A DNA stretch of 12,148 nt, taken from the NCBI GenBank assembly GCA_039796915.1, contig JBDKIU010000224.1, forward strand, positions 1 to 12,148, read 5' to 3'. How positions within the stretch are numbered: the first letter of the stretch is position 1; every line of letters begins with the position of its first letter. The translations under genes were made by a program, and so were the position numbers. Below are positions 8,501 through 12,148 of this stretch, piece after piece. The DNA is from REEB481 sp039796915 (GTDB taxonomy: Bacteria; Bacteroidota; Bacteroidia; NS11-12g; UBA955). The notes beneath the pieces are model-generated. The model searched no databases, had not been told where the DNA came from, and saw nothing but the letters and a program-made list of their open reading frames with translations.

Positions 8501-8840
8501 TCTTGCGCAGCAGGCTGATGGTTTCGGCACGTTCCTGCACAGAACCGGCGTGCACTTGGGCAGGCTTAAAAGGTCGCATCGCAGATTCGGGCAGAAACAG
8601 CACCGTTTCCCCCGGAAGCAGATGTTCCAAATCGTTTTTAAAGTACAGCGCTTCCTCCTTTTGCTCAAGGATCACCAAAACGGGATTCCGCTGTCTGTTG
8701 AGCAATGAAGCGAGAATCAGCGCCGGACCGGCACCACTAACGCCTTCCAGGTACAATGCCGATTCATGGGGCAATTGCTCCGCGAGTATTTGCAGTGGCC
8801 TGATGCGGCCATATTCATTCAGTACGGTTTCAAGATTCAC
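5505..8840 (-). CDS. mfd: Transcription-repair coupling factor Mfd
   Basis: Mfd recognises RNA polymerase stalled at DNA lesions, removes it with its DNA translocase and recruits UvrA. The 1111 residues match the full family length. The N-terminal UvrB-like module carries a degenerate nucleotide loop (GVSGAGPA, about 33-40) without the Walker lysine, as is normal for Mfd. The CarD-like RNA polymerase interaction domain spans about 422-485 (NPGDYVTHIDHGIGKFAG...). The translocase follows, with Walker A GDVGFGKT (about 579-586), DEEQ (680-683), TATPIPRTL, and the C-terminal motor lobe with RGRVGR (about 851-856) and GAGNLLGAEQSG. A C-terminal TRCF domain ends the protein. The frame stays open upstream into the cyclase gene but has no ATG. 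GTG at 8840, giving MNLETVLNEYG, fits the family N-terminus and leaves 22 bases after the cyclase stop. It is probably co-transcribed with the cyclase and the aminotransferase. Confidence 0.97.
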   Translation of the reverse strand: MNLETVLNEYGRIRPLQILAEQLPHESALYLEGVSGAGPALILASLLNRQRNPVLVILEQKEEALYFKNDLEHLLPGETVLFLPESAMRPFKPAQVHAGSVQERAETISLLRKKRSRILVTYASAAAELVIEEQELKKNTIELSVGQDLDLDFLLEYLQEHGFTREDFVFEPGQFSLRGGIMDLFSFAHEHPYRIELDGNQVESIRTFDISSQLSIKEIGFFTLIPDIRSDEIARNRVELADYLDPDTLLWMRNPVLQEASLKKLWATALQEHLNSDAAEKPEPPSVHYMPPGSLSRWRQRFKTIDFGSERPEHNNIIRFQQSPQPQFQRNFDMLINWMKQNQDAGIHNLVFSDNPRQIERLHTIFNDLNAGINFHPIYHGLSQGFIDADAQAAFTTEHQLFDKYYRPRSRQRYSSSTAMTLRELRNLNPGDYVTHIDHGIGKFAGLQRMEMNGVMQEVVRLVYKDGDELYVSVNSLHKISKHSGKEGTAPTLHKLGSATWERQKKNTKKKVKDIARELISLYARRKSEPGFSFTPDSYLQVELEASFFYEDTPDQAKSTEDVKRDMQAEHPMDRLVCGDVGFGKTEVAMRAAFKAATDGKQVAVLVPTTILAHQHYRTFVKRFSGFPVSVSYLNRFKSPREQKETLQKLKDGKIDIIIGTHRLLAKDVQFKDLGLLIIDEEQKFGVSSKEKLKELRVNVDTLTLTATPIPRTLHFSLMGARDLSIINTPPPNRQPVHTELHVFNKELIGRAISEELNRGGQAFFIHSRVKDIHEVARMVEEACPGARVAVAHGQMGGEELEQVMVRFIEGDFDVLVATTIIESGLDISNANTIIINNAHMFGLSDLHQMRGRVGRSNTRAFCYLLAPPLSTLTDEARKRLRTIEEFNELGSGFQVAMRDLDIRGAGNLLGAEQSGFIADMGFDMYHKILDEAVRELKQEEFGDVFGDIPEDTSTRECVVETDYEMLIPPWFVSSISERLALYNELSAVDSENGLRTFGDNLRDRFGKLPDEVISLMDTVRLKWAGKELGLEKVTLGRGGMKLFFPSDPTHPLFSSERFQKMLQFVAGKPEKFSVRQTDKMLFLQVRLVEDLHQALYVLEEMEQAASASMH

Positions 8841-8862
8841 AGGATGCGGGCGGCAAAGGTAA

Positions 8863-9582
8863 TCAGGAGGCCTGAGCCTTAGGTTCCCCGGCCGATGCTT
8901 GCTTCTCGGAGCCACTCATTCTTTGCAGGCGTTCATAAATGCCAATATTCATCAGCATACACAGCATGTTGTAGAAGAAATCTTCTACCGGAATCGTGCC
9001 CAAACGCTGGCCAATTTGTTCTGCCGGTTCATACCAAACCACCGGAAGCGCGGTTAATACGCCATTCACGATGAGCATAGGAACGATACAGATGATCCAT
9101 GCCAGGTAGAAAAAAGAAAGGTAGTTACTGCGCCAGACCCAGGAATGCATGAGCAGAAAAAACAAAAGCAACATGGCCGTTACTGCTGTGTACAGGCGGT
9201 CGGAGTAAAAAATCAGGGCAAGGGCCATCAGCAGCATCACCGCTACGTGAATTCCTTTATAAAATTTGCGCAACGGGTCAAAAGGGAAATATGCTTTCAG
9301 ACATTCGTACACAAAGACGCAGGCATAAGGAACCACCAGAAAAAATGTAACTTCTTCCAGAGGCAAATTGCCCAGATATGCGCCTGTGATGTACGCTGGT
9401 GTGAAACCCCAAACACCCCAAAGCGTGAACATATAGTCCCAAACCAGAAAGAAAACGGCCACCAGAAACATGGCCGGAAAAAGGAACTTCCATTTACGCC
9501 AGAACGCAACTTTCTTGTCGAAACTCAACAGCAAGGGAAACAAAATGGTTCCGATGTCCAGCAGTAAATAGGTTGACTTCAT
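8863..9582 (-). CDS. crtYcd: Lycopene cyclase, fused CrtYc-CrtYd type
   Basis: A 239-residue polytopic membrane protein with about seven hydrophobic segments. It contains two copies of the lycopene cyclase domain known from heterodimeric bacterial/archaeal/fungal cyclases. Copy one has WGVWGFTPAYITGAYLGNLPLEE followed by FFLVVPYACVFVYE (residues 55-93). Copy two has the parallel YEPAEQIGQRLGTIPVED followed by FFYNMLCMLMNIGIYE (184-217). PLEE (74-77) and PVED (198-201) are the repeated acidic motifs. The enzyme cyclises the ends of lycopene to beta-ionone rings in the cytoplasmic membrane. ATG 9582 is used; a TTG five codons earlier would lie against the terminator hairpin. The gene is followed by mfd after 22 bases. 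No phytoene synthase, desaturase or hydroxylase gene is in the window, so the substrate must be made by genes elsewhere. Confidence 0.92.
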   Translation of the reverse strand: MKSTYLLLDIGTILFPLLLSFDKKVAFWRKWKFLFPAMFLVAVFFLVWDYMFTLWGVWGFTPAYITGAYLGNLPLEEVTFFLVVPYACVFVYECLKAYFPFDPLRKFYKGIHVAVMLLMALALIFYSDRLYTAVTAMLLLFFLLMHSWVWRSNYLSFFYLAWIICIVPMLIVNGVLTALPVVWYEPAEQIGQRLGTIPVEDFFYNMLCMLMNIGIYERLQRMSGSEKQASAGEPKAQAS

Positions 9583-9596
9583 GTGCAGTATATACA

Positions 9597-9623
9597 AAAA
9601 CAGGGGACTTGCTCCCCTGTTTT
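9597..9623 (-). terminator. Hairpin terminator of the sigma factor gene, directly ahead of the lycopene cyclase start
   Basis: An 11-bp perfect stem (9597-9607 with 9613-9623) with core CAGGGGA/TCCCCTG and a 5-base loop. On the - strand it is followed by a short T-run (CCCCTGTTTTTG). It lies about 17 bases beyond the sigma factor stop and ends only 14 bases before the cyclase ATG, so any transcript reaching the cyclase from upstream must pass it. Confidence 0.85.
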
Positions 9624-9640
9624 AACTTCGGTAAAAATAA

Positions 9641-10174
9641 TCAGGCTTTTTTGCGGTCGTAACCGAATGCTTCACCGTAAGCGTGCAGCCTTTTGCGCAA
9701 CATCCTGCGGGCAACGAAGATTCTGGTTTTCACCGTTCCAATCGGGATGCCCAACTCTTCAGCAATTTCGTGGTATTTGTACCCTTCTACGTTCATAGTG
9801 AAGGTCACCTTCAGTTCAATGGGCAAATCTTCGATGGCATCTTCCAGATCGCGGCGAATAAACTTCAATTCAGCCACGTTGTCGGCGCGGTGTGCAGGAA
9901 TATCCAGAAAATAACCATTGTCGGTAGAATCCAGGAAGGTATTGCGCTTCACATCACGGCGATACTTGTTGATGAAGCTGTTCTTCATGATGGTGTACAA
10001 CCAGCCACGCAAGTTGGTACCTTCTTCAAATTTGTCCATGTAACGGATTGCCTTCAGCATCGTTTCCTGAACCAAATCCCCGGCGTCTTCATCATTGCGG
10101 GTTAAGGACAGCGCAAAGTGCCTCAGGGGCAACAATTCGCAGGCAACCATTTTATCAAAGTCAACTTTTGTCAT
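9641..10174 (-). CDS. RNA polymerase sigma factor, sigma-70 family (ECF type)
   Basis: A 177-residue ECF-type sigma factor with only regions 2 and 4. Region 2 (about 15-72) contains DEDAGDLVQETMLKAIRYMDKF and the NLRGWLYTIMKNSFINKYRR helix that contacts the -10 element. Region 4 (about 112-165) contains the LPIELKVTFTMNVEGYKYHEIAEELG segment and the IPIGTVKTRIFVARRMLRKRL recognition helix. A ~35-residue variable linker joins them. No anti-sigma factor gene is adjacent, so control may be transcriptional, through the inverted repeats upstream, rather than by a membrane anti-sigma partner. ATG 10174 is the natural start. It is followed by its own terminator and then the lycopene cyclase gene; sigma factors next to carotenoid genes are common in this phylum, so it may control pigment genes. 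That target is inferred, not shown. Confidence 0.94.
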   Translation of the reverse strand: MTKVDFDKMVACELLPLRHFALSLTRNDEDAGDLVQETMLKAIRYMDKFEEGTNLRGWLYTIMKNSFINKYRRDVKRNTFLDSTDNGYFLDIPAHRADNVAELKFIRRDLEDAIEDLPIELKVTFTMNVEGYKYHEIAEELGIPIGTVKTRIFVARRMLRKRLHAYGEAFGYDRKKA

Positions 10175-10185
10175 AACCTTTCGCT

Positions 10186-10268
10186 TTTTGTATGAACAAA
10201 AGTGGCAAGAATTGTACCTACAATCATTTGATTTTGTGTAAGAACCTAACCCAAAAAGTTACACAAAA
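10186..10268. promoter_or_regulatory. Cluster of three inverted repeats upstream of the sigma factor gene (candidate operators)
   Basis: Three inverted repeats built on TTGT/ACAA lie in the 118-base gap between the SRPBCC and sigma genes. They are TTTTGT-4-ACAAAA (10186-10201), ATTGTA-CC-TACAAT (10211-10224) and the 10-bp perfect TTTTGTGTAA-17-TTACACAAAA (10232-10241 with 10259-10268). A further TTACACAAA (10293-10301) falls on the SRPBCC stop codon. They sit 12-95 bases upstream of the sigma ATG, where a promoter is expected, and no T-tract makes them terminators. Function as binding sites for a dimeric regulator is inferred. No promoter matching the Bacteroidota consensus could be fixed with confidence. 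Confidence 0.4.
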
Positions 10269-10292
10269 TGTAACCATCTGATTATCAAGCAC

Positions 10293-10733
10293 TTACACAA
10301 ACGGATACTGCTGATATTTCTTGACGCGCGCCTGAAACATGCCTTTGAGGAACGGATAACAGAGCAGATCGAGAACCTTATGGCCGGTGGAAAAGGACAC
10401 AATGTCCATGATGACTGCACCGTTGCCAGCTTTCCTGACAAGATGCTTGTGTTTCCATTGTTTCAGGGGAAATGGCAGTTGCACGCCCACATCCTCAAAC
10501 CAAAAAGTGCCCGGAGTACGACCGGCAGCAGAAACCAGACCTTCCCAGCGCATATGCAACAATTCCGGACCCAGCTGCATAGAAAAACGGTCGCCCACAC
10601 TTTGACCATCGTAGCGGTGGATGCGGAGTTTCATCAAAGGCGGACTCAGCGCTTCCAATAAGTGCCTGTTAAAACCCGCGATGACCTGGTCAAAAGGCAC
10701 AGCTACCTCGCATCTGATGAATATTTTCCTCAC
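10293..10733 (-). CDS. SRPBCC family ligand-binding protein
   Basis: A 146-residue protein resembling the small SRPBCC (START/Bet v1-like) proteins related to COG4276. Visible features are an N-terminal strand and helix (EVAVPFDQVIAGFNRHLLEALSPP), a run of beta strands, the WFEDVGVQLPFPLKQWKHKHLV segment (about 78-99) typical of this group, a strand of the VIMDIVSF type, and a C-terminal helix. Such proteins bind hydrophobic ligands in a deep pocket; the ligand is unknown. The frame has no ATG before the divergent pterin synthase gene. GTG at 10733 (MRKIFIRCEV) gives the normal family length, with TTG codons at 10736 and 10742 as alternatives. Extension further upstream would overlap the divergent gene. 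It lies on the same strand as the sigma factor and just before it, so the two may be co-transcribed across the inverted-repeat region. Confidence 0.83.
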   Translation of the reverse strand: MRKIFIRCEVAVPFDQVIAGFNRHLLEALSPPLMKLRIHRYDGQSVGDRFSMQLGPELLHMRWEGLVSAAGRTPGTFWFEDVGVQLPFPLKQWKHKHLVRKAGNGAVIMDIVSFSTGHKVLDLLCYPFLKGMFQARVKKYQQYPFV

Positions 10734-10778
10734 CAAAAACAAACCTTTCAGATTAGATTTGGTTTCATGATGGATTAG

Positions 10779-11189
10779 ATGAAGGTTTCCGTTTTCAGAA
10801 AAGCACATTTTAACGCGGCACACCGACTGCATGTTCCGGAGTGGTCCGAAGAACAAAATCGTTCGTTCTTTGGATTGTGCAATTTGCCCAATTACCATGG
10901 CCACAATTACGAAGTGGAAGTGATGGTGCGCGGGGAAGTTGACCCACGGAGCGGCTACGTGATGGACATGAAGGTTTTAAAAGATTTGATGGATGAAACA
11001 TTCATTGAACCTTGGGATCACCGCAACCTGAACCTGGACACCGAAGAATTTAAGCATCTGAATCCTACCGCAGAAAATATCGTGGTGGTGATTTGGAACA
11101 AGTTGCGCAAGCGCATCGATGAAAGTTTTGAACTGAGCGTTCGCTTGTATGAAACACCAAGAAATTACGTCGAATACGATGGACAATAA
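10779..11189 (+). CDS. 6-pyruvoyltetrahydropterin / 6-carboxytetrahydropterin synthase (PTPS/QueD family)
   Basis: A complete 136-residue enzyme of the PTPS/QueD family, which converts 7,8-dihydroneopterin triphosphate, the FolE product. Zinc ligands are His15 (NAAHRL), His40 and His42 (YHGHNY). Cys34 is the likely catalytic cysteine, and Asp80-His81 (WDHRNLN) and Glu99 (PTAEN) match the remaining active-site positions. The CNLPNYHGHNYEV segment looks more like PTPS (CxxPNxHGHNY) than the shorter QueD CxxxHGH form. The product could therefore be 6-pyruvoyltetrahydropterin (biopterin-type route) or the queuosine precursor. No queC, queE or sepiapterin reductase gene is present to decide. Its stop lies 8 bases inside the folE gene, which implies coupling. 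The start at 10779 is 45 bases from the divergent SRPBCC start. Confidence 0.92.
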   Translation: MKVSVFRKAHFNAAHRLHVPEWSEEQNRSFFGLCNLPNYHGHNYEVEVMVRGEVDPRSGYVMDMKVLKDLMDETFIEPWDHRNLNLDTEEFKHLNPTAENIVVVIWNKLRKRIDESFELSVRLYETPRNYVEYDGQ

Positions 11190-11850
11190 ACATTTGAAAG
11201 ATTACGAAACCCTTGGTGATGACCATTTGGGTTCAAGCGCTGAAACTCCTTTAAGGGCAGATGCCTTTGCGATGGATGATGCGCTGAAAATTGAATTGAT
11301 TGCCAAGCATTTCCGTGAAGTGATGCATATTCTTGGCCTGGACCTGGAAGACGAAAGCCTGAAAGGCACGCCGCTGCGCGTGGCGAAGATGTACGTGATG
11401 GAACAATTCAAAGGCCTCGATCCCAGAAATATTCCTGCTGCTACGCTGTTCACGAACAATTTCAAGTATCAGGAAATGTTGGTTGAACGCGACATCAATT
11501 TCCACAGCACCTGCGAACACCATTTTGTTCCCATCATCGGGAAAGCGCATCTGGCATATATTTCCAGCGGCAAGGTGATTGGATTGAGTAAACTCAACAG
11601 GATTGTTGATTATTACGCCAAGCGCCCTCAGGTGCAGGAACGCATGACTGTGCAGATTGCGCAGCACCTGAAAGAAGTGCTCGAAACGGATGATGTGGCC
11701 GTGGTGCTTGACGCTTCGCACCTTTGTGTGGCAAGCCGCGGAATCAAGGACGTAACTGCTTCAACCGTAACAGCCTCTTACCACGGTAAGTTTCACGATC
11801 AGGCCGTACGCAGTGAATTCCTGAAATACCTTGGGTTGAACGCTGATTAA
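11179..11850 (+). CDS. folE: GTP cyclohydrolase I (type IA)
   Basis: FolE converts GTP to 7,8-dihydroneopterin triphosphate, the entry step to folate, biopterin and queuosine-type pterins. The 223 residues match the family, with a variable N-terminal ~35 residues. Signature segments are GTPLRVAKMY (63-72), FHSTCEHHFVPIIGKAHLAYI with zinc ligands Cys112 and His115, VIGLSKLNRIVDYYAKRPQVQERM, and HLCVASRGIKD with the third zinc ligand Cys183. A conserved TASTVTASYHGKF tail follows. ATG 11179 overlaps the end of the upstream pterin synthase by 11 bases; a longer in-frame ATG at 11149 would add ten residues inside that gene and is less likely. A strong terminator follows. Confidence 0.97.
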   Translation: MDNKHLKDYETLGDDHLGSSAETPLRADAFAMDDALKIELIAKHFREVMHILGLDLEDESLKGTPLRVAKMYVMEQFKGLDPRNIPAATLFTNNFKYQEMLVERDINFHSTCEHHFVPIIGKAHLAYISSGKVIGLSKLNRIVDYYAKRPQVQERMTVQIAQHLKEVLETDDVAVVLDASHLCVASRGIKDVTASTVTASYHGKFHDQAVRSEFLKYLGLNAD

Positions 11851-11866
11851 ACACGCAGAACCTCAC

Positions 11867-11900
11867 AAAAAAGGCCACATCGCTGATGTGGCCTTTTTTT
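11867..11900 (+). terminator. Rho-independent terminator of the pterin operon
   Basis: A perfect 15-bp stem (11867-11881 with 11885-11899) with core GGCCACATC/GATGTGGCC, a 3-base GCT loop and a run of seven T, 16 bases after the folE stop. The flanking A-run makes it potentially bidirectional. Confidence 0.93.
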
Positions 11901-12060
11901 ATGCTCGGTCCGCGACGCACGAAAAGAAAGGTTGTTTGTTCTGCCGGCTCGCATCTTTCAAGCTGTGTATGATGCTCATGAGGTACACGTGTTCGCTCGG
12001 CGCCTCATTCGGTGCTGCAAATGCCGTATATCGTTCATGTGAACAACACAGCCGGAAATA
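11901..12060. other. Intergenic stretch without a convincing gene
   Basis: These 160 bases lie between two facing terminator hairpins. A + frame at 11978-12061 encodes only 27 residues and has no recognisable motif. One small inverted repeat, GTTCA-TG-TGAAC (12033-12044), is visible. I see no RNA gene or promoter consensus here. Confidence 0.5.
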
Positions 12061-12061
12061 A

Positions 12062-12090
12062 AAAAAGGCTACACATGGTATAGCCTTTTT
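12062..12090 (-). terminator. Hairpin terminator of the gene entering from the right edge
   Basis: A 10-bp stem, AAAAAGGCTA (12062-12071) with TAGCCTTTTT (12081-12090), around a 9-base loop. On the - strand it ends in a T-run and follows the stop codon of the partial gene at 12111-12148 by about 20 bases. Confidence 0.8.
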
Positions 12091-12110
12091 CAAAACGTGA
12101 GAAGATCTGA

Positions 12111-12148
12111 TTATTTCAGGGCCGTGATGCTTACACGGATTTCCATTT
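12111..12148 (-). CDS. C-terminal end of a protein entering from the right edge (partial)
   Basis: Eleven codons ending ...MEIRVSITALK and a TAA stop are visible on the - strand, followed by a terminator hairpin at the right distance, which supports this as a genuine gene end. The strand-like ending resembles the last beta strand of YceI-type lipid-binding proteins, but eleven residues are too few to assign a family. The start lies outside the window. Confidence 0.5.
   Translation of the reverse strand, partial: MEIRVSITALK

Noticed and set aside
8841..8915. N-terminal extension of Mfd into the cyclase gene
   Set aside because: The extension has no ATG, is basic and unlike Mfd, and would overlap the cyclase coding region by about 50 bases. 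GTG 8840 gives the normal N-terminus.
10232..10268. The 10-bp inverted repeat as a terminator of the SRPBCC gene
   Set aside because: The arms are AT-rich with a 17-base spacer and no following T-run, so a stable intrinsic terminator is unlikely; an operator is a better guess.
10734..10904. N-terminal extension of the SRPBCC protein through the divergent pterin synthase gene
   Set aside because: It would be antisense to the zinc-binding region of a clearly real gene and adds sequence unlike the SRPBCC fold.
11978..12061. A short + strand frame whose peptide contains SFGAANAVY, faintly like the ketosynthase C-terminal SFGFGGxNA motif
   Set aside because: Only 27 residues with no supporting upstream sequence in any frame; the resemblance is too short to call a pseudogene.
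11899..12093. A - strand open frame of 64 codons beginning MKKAIP
   Set aside because: It starts inside the hairpin at 12062-12090 and runs into the folE terminator. It has no recognisable motif and the apparent signal-like start is just the translated terminator.
1..12148. Mobile elements, CRISPR arrays, tRNA or rRNA genes
   Set aside because: I looked for transposase or integrase motifs, regularly spaced direct repeats and tRNA-like cloverleaf or TTCGANNC signatures in the gaps and found none that held up.

Overview
The window most likely comes from a member of the Bacteroidota, plausibly of the Chitinophagia/Sphingobacteriia type. The reasons are a type IX secretion (T9SS) type A sorting domain, a fused CrtYc-CrtYd type lycopene cyclase, almost no recognisable Shine-Dalgarno sequences, and moderate GC. 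The assignment rests on gene families only; no rRNA or marker phylogeny is available here. All recognisable genes are chromosomal-type genes. I see no mobile element, tRNA, rRNA or CRISPR array.

Layout. Bases 2-1825 (+) hold the 3' part of a large secreted T9SS cargo protein, closed by a strong hairpin terminator at 1862-1895. This terminator is shared with a convergent small DUF167/YggU gene (1921-2148, -). Divergent from that is a tight three-gene (+) cluster in which each stop overlaps the next start as ATGA: a membrane-anchored J-domain protein (2210-3079), a FAHD1-like fumarylacetoacetate hydrolase family enzyme (3076-3684) and a small exported, probably outer-membrane, protein (3681-4184). 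Running against it is a (-) cluster: fused lycopene cyclase (9582 to 8863), transcription-repair coupling factor Mfd (8840 to 5505) and a Tat-type exported PLP-dependent aminotransferase class V protein (5494 to 4199). Upstream, also on the - strand, are an ECF-type sigma factor (10174 to 9641) with its own terminator hairpin, and an SRPBCC ligand-binding protein (10733 to 10293). Divergent from the latter is a (+) pair: a PTPS/QueD family pterin synthase (10779-11189) overlapping GTP cyclohydrolase I folE (11179-11850). After folE come a strong terminator, about 160 bp without a convincing gene, a second hairpin, and the last 11 codons of a - strand gene that enters from the right edge.

How the genes may work together. 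FolE and the PTPS-family enzyme catalyse consecutive early steps from GTP to a reduced pterin. A lycopene cyclase, an ECF sigma factor, an SRPBCC protein of the type often found near photolyase/carotenoid genes, and the UV-repair factor Mfd lie side by side. The right half of the window therefore looks like part of a light or oxidative-stress neighbourhood, but the rest of the carotenoid pathway (crtB, crtI, crtZ) is not here. Three nested inverted repeats lie upstream of the sigma gene, and a terminator-like hairpin sits just before the cyclase start; these are the most interesting regulatory features. I do not see a clearly new biological system. The nearest candidate is this regulatory arrangement.
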